Positions 57,301-64,000 of a stretch of 64,000 bases of DNA are shown one piece after another. The stretch spans positions 2,072,001 through 2,136,000 of the forward strand of contig VICG01000008.1 in NCBI GenBank assembly GCA_008692225.1. The letters run 5' to 3'. The stretch comes from Monilinia fructicola (taxonomy: Eukaryota; Ascomycota; Leotiomycetes; Helotiales; Sclerotiniaceae). Position 1 is the first letter of the stretch. Every line of letters starts with the position of its first letter. The notes beneath the pieces are model-generated. The model saw nothing but the letters and a program-made list of their open reading frames with translations. It ran no database searches and was not told where the DNA came from. The translations under genes were made by a program, and so were the position numbers.

Positions 57301-59832
57301 AGGTCTGCGCATGTATAATTGAGGGCTGAGCCACCAATCGTGAATATATATCACATCTTTTGCTTCATTGATTGCGCGAGAAACATTCCACATGTAGTCA
57401 CGGCCATCCACGAGCCATTGTGCTGTTACCCCCGTCCTCACTGGGGCAAAGCTGCCAAATCGATGTTCCTTTGCCCATGGTGTATTAGCCGCCATGTATT
57501 TCAAGGAGTCCTCGAATTGCCTGAGTTGACGCTCATTCTTAGCCAACAGCTTTATCTTACGCTCGGAATTCTGAAGTTTGAGAGTGTGGTGTTGAGGATG
57601 CTTAGCAGATCTACCCGCTTGTGAGACATCATCTTTCTCTTTCTCCTTTCCTTTACCCATATCCGATATCTTTCTCCGCTTCTTCTGTATCTCAAACTTT
57701 CCATCTACCAAATATACATCATATATGTGCATATTTTCTGGCGATTCAACACACACGAGATAACTGTGCCTAACCAGAAACCATTTTGGAGAATGACGTT
57801 CGAAGAAATTATTAGGTGTAAGTATCCTCCTAACGTCCAAACCCTTTGCCGATTGAATGGCAAGGTAACCCTCCTTTCCATGGTAACTACCTTCGGCTGC
57901 TAAGCGTACTCCCATCGATGATAACTCCAAGAATCTGCAAAGACGATTGCTATCGGCCCTAAAAATGAGCCATCGTATCATCTCTTGAAGATATTGTTCC
58001 AATCTCCTTCGCTGACGTTCATTGAATATCCTCTTCTGCTTTTCGGCACTGACAGCATTTCCACTGGAATCCAAGATGGCCCGAGTACTCTTCCGGGCAG
58101 CGCTCATGGATGGACGCCTCTTGACCTTTCGTTTTGGCTCTGCCTCACTTTGTGTGGCCTCGCCGTGAGTTGCCTCGGCCGCGGTTTCCTCCCCACGAAC
58201 ATTGTCGGCCTCATCCTCATCACTTTCTCCTAGACCTCGAACCCCTCTGAAGTAAGGGAACGCGGATTTTGGAAACCTGGGCTGCTTTGGTCGTGCATGA
58301 GCTTCGTTGCCTATGTACTTATCACTACTTCCCTGGAGCTTGTAGCGCAAATGTAGGTTGGCGAAATCTTTGAGGGAACGATGAATTATCCATTTCATTC
58401 GGTTCGGTCCACTTCCATACTCGAGCTCGATTCGAAAAACAAGATGCCTCTCGGTGTCGTCGGCTTCCTCATCGGTGGGTTTACTGTCTGTGATTTCAAT
58501 CTTGAGCTGCTCAAGAAGAACGGGAATTCGTTTGTTTCCATGCTCATCGCGTTGCATCATACTAGCAATCATGAGGACTGCTGGAGTCACGGCTCTTAAT
58601 TCCGCCATGAGTTCAGCAGATTTAAGATAGTCAACCTTGTCTTCCTTCTTTCCCTTGCCGGCAAAGAACTTCATACTATGCTTGAGCAACCGCCATTTTT
58701 GAGTTCCAAATGTGCTAGCTCTATCTGCACCAAAATACCCCGGTCTTCTGGGTGTCTGCGCTTCACCCTCACTTTGTCCCCCGAGTCCTGTCATTCTTCT
58801 GAACTGACTCGGTCTTTTTGATCTTGCCCCATCAACATTTGCGAAATCTTGTGCATGTGTCGGTGAGGCATCAGCAATTGCTCCCCGGCCTTGCATCCAT
58901 GAGCTCCCACGTCGCCATGCACTTTGCTTCGCAAAAACGATCACGTCCTTCCCCCTCTGACAGATGTCCCCTCTGTTCCAAAGACCCATCGGTCGCACGT
59001 CTGCCCAAGAAAAAAGATCTACCCCCACCCGGAGAATCCGATGGCCCGTAACCACGAATTCTGGGTGTGTTGGGTACGCTCTCATTCTCCTGTGGTCTTC
59101 GAGTTCGGCGTTTCTTTCTTATGCGAGTTGGCTGATTGGATGGTCCCTCATCCGCAGTTTCTTCTGCATCCGCATCGCTACTCTCCTCCTGTAATGTGTG
59201 TGGGATATTCGTGGGAATTGGGGTCGTTCCGAGACCTTCATCGAAATAATTCGTGGGGGTGCTTTGGCTTCTGTTATGTGCTTGCATTCCACTCGTGGTA
59301 GTCAACAACTTCAATTTTGACATTAAGAACCCGCCTATCTTATCTTTCGCAGGAGGTTCACCATCTTCTACACCCCATGAATCTTGCCTTGCCGAACTTT
59401 GGGGTTCGACGGTATTTTTATATCTCTCGCGAACGATACGCTACGTCTGCCCGGCGGAGTCGATATACCATTTATGGCGGAGTGGCTCTCGTGAGGAAAA
59501 GACGATGGAGGAGGAACAGGCGAAAAGTTTGGCGCCGCATGATTGGCAGATGTCCCAGGGGAAACGTTGTCGGATGTAGGAGCGATTGGGGTGTTGTGTG
59601 GTATGCCGCCATTCAAATAATCGACAGCCTCGTCGGATGCATTGCTAGCGATCCCGTTGGAGTTTGGTGTGGGTATAGCCAGATTGAGCGAAGTTCCAGG
59701 TTTTTCATAACTCAAAGTCCTTGTACCCGATGGTCGTGCCGTTGTTGATCCATTCTTATGAGTATTTGCAGGTGATTGTGAGCGAGGAGTTCGTGTAGAG
59801 GGTGATATGGAGCCGGCGGTGCTTTGAGCCAT
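54355..59832 (-). CDS. PLD1: Phospholipase D1 (Spo14-type), with two apparent frameshifts
   Basis: PLD1 hydrolyses phosphatidylcholine to phosphatidic acid at membranes, in secretion and development. ATG at 59832 opens a Ser/Thr/Pro-rich N-terminus of about 300 residues, interrupted twice (see below). The long intact frame then holds a PX-like domain (RMKWIIHRSLKDFANLHLRYKL), a PH-like region, and both HKD motifs: HHEKICIVD (near 57080) and HAKVIIVDDRIALIGSANINERS (near 56130). Full length is about 1800 residues, as in filamentous fungi. The frame must change at the CCCC of 59373-59376 (after RQGKIHG, before EDGEPPAKDK) and at the A5 run of 58933-58937 (between EGEGRDRF and AKQSAWRRGSSW). Each needs one base. 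The unspliced stop is at 54415, but a GTAAGT donor there and a 54-bp intron with CTAAC branch would add a 7-nt exon coding Y-N. Confidence 0.93.
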
Positions 59833-60254
59833 TCTGAACTATCCCTTCCAATGATGAGACTGAGTCTATTCGGAGATGATTTCAATTCAATTCCGGATAA
59901 GATGAGTCTGATCAGGACAATATGGTCGGTAGGATTAGGATTAGATGTAATTCGCAGAGTTCATGATGAGAGGGGAAGTTGGTAATGAAGCTTAATCAAT
60001 TGACTTATTAAAACGATGTTGGAAGGCTCTCAAGCTCAATGGTGTCTTGATTGCGTTGATAATGGGGAGGGGGACCGAGATCCTTTGGTGGTCGATGGTC
60101 GATGGATGATGGGTGGGTGATTGTTTCCAATTGATTGGAATAATAATTCGCAAGGTCAAGTAGCCAGCCGAGATGTTAAATCTTCTTGTTTATGATTATC
60201 ATGTGTAATGTACGAGTAACAATTGAAGAATGCCCAAGAGGAAGCACGAAAGGT

Positions 60255-60281
60255 AGATGGATGGATGGATGGATGGATGGA
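60255..60281. repeat. (GATG)n microsatellite
   Basis: About six perfect GATG units. Confidence 0.9.
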
Positions 60282-60284
60282 TAA

Positions 60285-60330
60285 TTGTGAGTTGTGATTG
60301 TGATTGTGATTGTGATTGTGATTTGTGATG
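60285..60330. repeat. (GTGATT)n tandem repeat
   Basis: About six units of TGTGAT/GTGATT, slightly imperfect at both ends, directly after the GATG run. Confidence 0.85.
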
Positions 60331-60577
60331 TGGTTCAGGGTCTTTTGAAGAATAATGTGGGAAGAGGAATAAGAATGAGAATAGGACCGTAGTTTAATCT
60401 CTTGGCTACGACGAGTAGGTACTAGGTAGGGAGGTGAATTGTGTGTACAAGTATAGATGGTAGATTACTAGATTACTAGATTACTAGGTAATCTAATGAA
60501 CTACTCGAGTACCTACCTACTTAGGGACCTACGGAGTAGTATTCTCAACTCAGAATAATAATAATAGTAAGGGAGCC

Positions 60578-60799
60578 ACTCTCCCAATCTTCCAATCTCC
60601 CAATCTCCCAATCTCTCTCTCTCTCCCTCCCTCTCCCTCTCCCTCTCCCCTCTCCCTCCCTCTCCCTCTCCCTCCCTCTCCCTCTCCCTCTCCCTCTCCC
60701 TCTCCCTCTCCCTCTCCCTCTCCCTCCCTCTCCCTCTCCCTCCCTCTCCCTCTCCCTCTCCCTCCCTCCCTCTCCCTCTCCCTCTCTCAATCTCTCCCA
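60578..60799. repeat. Polypyrimidine tract, (CTCCCT)n
   Basis: Over 200 bp almost purely of C and T on the plus strand, built from CTCCCT hexamers with CCCT insertions. The minus strand is therefore purine only, with many GGGAG steps. Confidence 0.95.
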
Positions 60800-61787
60800 G
60801 GGGGTGAGGTTAGAAAGTTAAAAGGATCCCTCGTAGAAGGTTCAAAGATTGCCCAAATGGTGATGGGATACGATAGGAAATGACGTTTGACTAGGGATGA
60901 AGGACTAGAGGGGGGTCACCGTAGATCGATCCCTTATGTAAATCTTACATACTTGTACAGTAAGTACAGTTCTGCATTCATTGATTGATCAATTACTACC
61001 TAGGTAGCTAACTAAGTAATCAATTCTATCATCACGGCATTGGTATTATTATTTATTATTATCTTTTCCCATCAACTCCCGAGTCATTCATATGCAGAGC
61101 AGACAGCTGGAGATCTTCTTTAACCTGGGAACGTCTAGAGAGAACAATAGGGTATTCCAAGGTTATATATATCTCTCCTCCATACTGTAATAAGCACTCC
61201 CTATGTCCAGGGGAACTCGAAACAATATCTGGGGAATACTTGTACACCTAGGTCCTAGGTAGGTATTAGGTAGCTCTGTTGTCAAAACTACCTACTCAGT
61301 ACTTATACCTAGGTAATCTTACGTACTAGATACCTACCGACCTATGCCCAGGTGCTATCTAGTATCCACGAATGTAAGATCCTACGGAGTACTCGAGTAC
61401 CAATATATTAATTCCGGACTAACTTGCATTAGAACTAATAAAAAGTACGGTACCTACAGAGTACTACAGTACAGAACCTAGGTACCGACAGGAGCCAAGG
61501 TAAGCTCAAGTCGAACCCCTTGTCATGAGTGGAGTGAAGATCTAAAAATGATCTGGCATACAGTAAGTACTACTCGTAGTAGTACTCCGTACTTGCATTC
61601 TCACTCCCCCACTCTTTTATCCTACAGCTAGCTACAACAGCACAGCACAGCACAGCACACTGCAAGTACTTTGATACTGAAGATAAGATTTCCCTATAGT
61701 AACATTCCCATCCAATCCTCGATCGCATCGTCATCTTCATAGATACTCAACGAGGACGAAGGATTCCAATCCTCGCTTCACACCATC

Positions 61788-63255
61788 ATGGCAACTCCGA
61801 ACCCCCTTAAAAACACCCCCCCAACATCATCCGTATCGGAAAAAAACCTTCCACATCGCCGGGATCCTCACGACCGTGTACGGCCTCGAGGGAGATCTCC
61901 GCATCCACTTCTTCGATATCCTGTCTCTGGCTCCTCCACCCCAGACTCCAAACGCGCAAGATCATGGAAAACGTCGCATCCCGCTGTATCCAAGCGTGGA
62001 ACCAGCACGCGGGCGCCGATCGCACCGTCGGCCTGATTGCCGCCGCCTTCGACCAGCGCAATCACGGGAGCAGGGAAGTCCATGCTCCCGCCAACGAGTC
62101 GTGGAGAGACGGCAACGAAACCCACGCGCAGGATATGTTCAGGTGCGGCCTCCTGCGTTGAGATTGGCCACGTGACGCACGTCGCTCATAGAAGATAGTA
62201 TATTCCATGGGACCGCCATGGACACGAGCCTCCTGATAGACCATCTACCCTCCTACATCTTCAACACCCCAGACTCCCCTCCCATCGAGCAGCATCTCGT
62301 CCTGGGGATCTCCCTCGGGGGCCACGCAGCGTGGCAGGTGCTCTTCTCCGATCCCCGCGTGACCGCCGGGATCGTGATCATCGGATGTCCCGACTACGCG
62401 CGTAAGTCCCCATTCCAAACCCCCATGCCAGGCATATCATACGCTAGCGATCAAACCTTTTGCTTGCCCACGGACGGCCCAGGACAAAGCAAGCACCCAT
62501 TTCCCATCTCCACACTCACCCCCGGGTCAAAAAAAAAAAGACATCAAACAATCCACACACACAGAGACAAGTACTAACACCCCCAAGGCATGATGAGCGA
62601 TCGAGCGCGCCTCTCCAAACGACCAACCTACACGGCAACCCAAGGCGCCACCTTCCACGGCAGCCGCGACTTCCCCCCCGCCCTCATAGCCAGCCTCGGA
62701 AGCCGGGACCCCAAGGCCATCGTCTTCGGGCCCGCGGACATCGAGCCCGCACCCAGCCAAGAAGGCTACAAAGCCATCCTGGACCGGAAGATCCACGGCA
62801 AGCGCATCCTCGTCTGTTCCGGCGCCGACGACAAGCTGGTCCCGTATCACTGTTCCGAGCCCTTTACGCGCTTTCTCAAGGCCGCGGCCGCGGCTTGGTA
62901 TCCCGAGGGCAGCTTGTACGTGGAGGATAATGTCTATCCGGGCGTGGGCCATGCTTTTAGTGAGGACATGCTCAACGACGCGGTGAGATTCGTGAATGAT
63001 ACGCTGGCTGGGAAATCGGAGGAGACTGGGTTGGCCAGCCGAAGATATAGTTGGGTGAGAGGTTATTGTACGAGTCCAATGAGTAGATACAATCGACCCT
63101 GGGTCTTCACGCTACTTTGGTCAATATCTCACTTGCCGCGCTCGTTTTCGTTTCTTGCTGATTCGTTTCTTCTTTGTGGTTTTGTCATCGAGGTCACAAT
63201 CACTTGCACTGGCATTCAAGGGGATGGCGATAAAAGCAAAAGCGACCATGATTAG
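61788..63255 (+). CDS. Alpha/beta hydrolase, with three apparent frameshifts
   Basis: ATG at 61788 begins MATPNPLKN. Introns are 62143-62198 (GTGCGG...GATAG) joining DMF to SIFHGTAMDTSLL, and 62402-62587 (GTAAGT...CCAAG) joining DYA to RMMSDRARLSKR. The Ser-hydrolase triad is complete: GISLGGHAAWQ (nucleophile elbow), GADDKLVPYH (acid) and GVGHAFSEDM (His). The likely product is a cytosolic esterase/lipase-like hydrolase; the substrate is unknown. The first 110 codons need three one-base corrections, at C7 61816-61822, A7 61840-61846 and GGG 61890-61892. With them the segments IRIG.KTFHIAGILTTVYGLE and SCLWLLHPRLQTRKIMENVA become continuous. After about residue 300 the frame continues past the normal domain end, so the true stop is uncertain. 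The gene is clearly more GC-rich than its neighbours. Confidence 0.8.
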
Positions 63256-63563
63256 ATTTCCTAAACAACGAAAGCAAGCTAAGCTCATCGCAAGCTTTCC
63301 TCCAATCAAAGGGGGTGCTTGCCATACCCACGCAGAAGTAATCTGCTTGCAATTCAATCCATAAGCTTGCCATCTTCTCTAACCACAAAACCAGAAAATG
63401 CCATATTCCACAGACCAATTCTCAAATAAGCTTGCAATCCTATAATGCTGAAATTTGACCATTTGCAATCATCGATAGGGCTTCTCAAGTGGTTGAAGAA
63501 CATTCCGAGCTTCAGTGTTGATAAACAACCAATCTTTCCCAACTTCCACCCACACGCCACCAT
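63256..63563. other. Convergent spacer
   Basis: 308 bp between the hydrolase stop and the stop of the next minus-strand gene. A second AAGCTTGC-type word recurs (about 63290, 63362, 63428). No gene is seen. Confidence 0.5.
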
Positions 63564-64000
63564 CTAGTCGAGATGAATCGGAGAATCACCATCAGGATAT
63601 TTCACCCACATCCTCACATCACTCTCGACCCACTCATCCGGAATTCCCATCATGCACCCCTCTACAATCCCTTTATTGACCTCATCATTGTACCCCTCTC
63701 CCAGTCCGATCCCGCCAGGTGTTCCCGTAAAGATGAGAACATCTTCTTCGATCCCCTCCTCCCTCAATTCCCTCTTCAATCCCCATCCCTTTCCAAATGC
63801 TGGCCCAAACCCATTCTCACACGACAACCTCATAACATTCACCCGCGCCATATCATATTTCGGATCCTCCTCTCTCTTCTGTCCATTTAATAACGTATAA
63901 ATCGTACTCTCATGAACCTCCCACAAGATTCCATAAACGACGCTTTCCTTCGTATCATATTCCTCATTCTCCTCCCTTTGCCTCTCAGCCGGCAAGATAT
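63564..64000 (-). CDS. Gamma-glutamylcyclotransferase-like protein (C-terminal part)
   Basis: The frame is open from the window edge to TAG at 63564, about 145 residues, so the N-terminus lies outside. The segment ESVVYGILWEVHESTIYTL resembles the SVxGxLWEL strand of the AIG2/GGCT fold. The end GYNDEVNKGIVEGCMMGIPDEWVESDVRMWV fits the Y-x-x-x-x-N-x-G-I...G-I-P-x-x-Y-V helix of that family. These enzymes release 5-oxoproline from gamma-glutamyl compounds such as glutathione. The active-site glutamate region is partly visible at most. The TGTPGGIGLG stretch looks like fumarylacetoacetate hydrolase but the rest does not. Confidence 0.65.
   Translation of the reverse strand, partial: ILPAERQREENEEYDTKESVVYGILWEVHESTIYTLLNGQKREEDPKYDMARVNVMRLSCENGFGPAFGKGWGLKRELREEGIEEDVLIFTGTPGGIGLGEGYNDEVNKGIVEGCMMGIPDEWVESDVRMWVKYPDGDSPIHLD

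Larger units (their letters stand above)
59833..61787. promoter_or_regulatory. Divergent promoter region of PLD1 and the alpha/beta hydrolase
   Basis: About 2 kb between two diverging starts. It carries the tetranucleotide and pentamer repeats, the polypyrimidine tract and a dense group of palindromic words (60.4-61.6 kb) listed separately. Core promoter elements are not recognisable by eye. A CAGCACAGCACAG run occurs near 61638-61662. Confidence 0.45.

Noticed and set aside
60545..60790. 81-codon minus-strand frame of Arg/Glu/Gly
   Set aside because: Translation of the polypurine strand of the simple repeat, not a gene.
63640..63740. Fumarylacetoacetate hydrolase assignment from TGTPGGIGLG
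   Set aside because: Only this loop fits; the surrounding strand and helix patterns match the gamma-glutamylcyclotransferase fold better.

Overview
The window looks like nuclear DNA of a filamentous ascomycete (Pezizomycotina). Genes carry short introns, mostly 45-85 bp, with GTAAGT/GTATGT-like donors, CTAAC-type branch sites and AG acceptors. AT-rich, microsatellite-rich intergenic DNA separates housekeeping genes with typical filamentous-fungal architecture. Protein style and the many palindromic CCTAGG words suggest a leotiomycete (Botrytis/Sclerotinia/Helotiales-like), but that placement is inference. I saw no tRNA, rRNA, CRISPR array, viral gene or autonomous transposon.

Layout, left to right. 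0-4 kb: the 3' end of one gene, a spliced and probably mitochondrial protein of unknown role, and a four-helix membrane protein. 4-6 kb: UTP15 (pre-rRNA processing). 6-11 kb: a gene-poor stretch with one candidate microprotein. 11-18 kb: an F-box-like Cys-rich protein and the replication-checkpoint mediator MRC1. 18-25 kb: a molybdate transporter, mitochondrial ribosomal protein uL22m and splicing factor PRP24. 26-32 kb: isocitrate lyase and neutral trehalase, two enzymes of carbon-reserve and C2 metabolism on the same strand. 32-39.5 kb: a 7.4-kb gene-poor region with several minisatellites. 39.5-47.5 kb: a processive family-2 glycosyltransferase, an MFS sugar transporter, an unknown protein and a GNAT acetyltransferase. 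47.5-50.6 kb: non-coding, with a 191-bp TA-flanked MITE. 50.6-60 kb: RTF1 (Paf1 complex), COQ7 (ubiquinone synthesis) and phospholipase D1. 60-64 kb: repeat-rich promoter DNA, a GC-rich alpha/beta hydrolase, and the 3' part of a gamma-glutamylcyclotransferase-like gene.

The genes do not form a biosynthetic cluster; this is an ordinary core-genome segment. The strongest anomalies are apparent single-base frameshifts in short homopolymers of three otherwise conserved genes (isocitrate lyase, PLD1, alpha/beta hydrolase), a clean MITE, a possible 36-residue single-helix microprotein, a 7-nt terminal exon proposed for PLD1, and a 200-bp polypyrimidine tract in a bidirectional promoter. Exon borders were placed by hand from splice consensus and reading-frame continuity; start codons without support are marked as inference.
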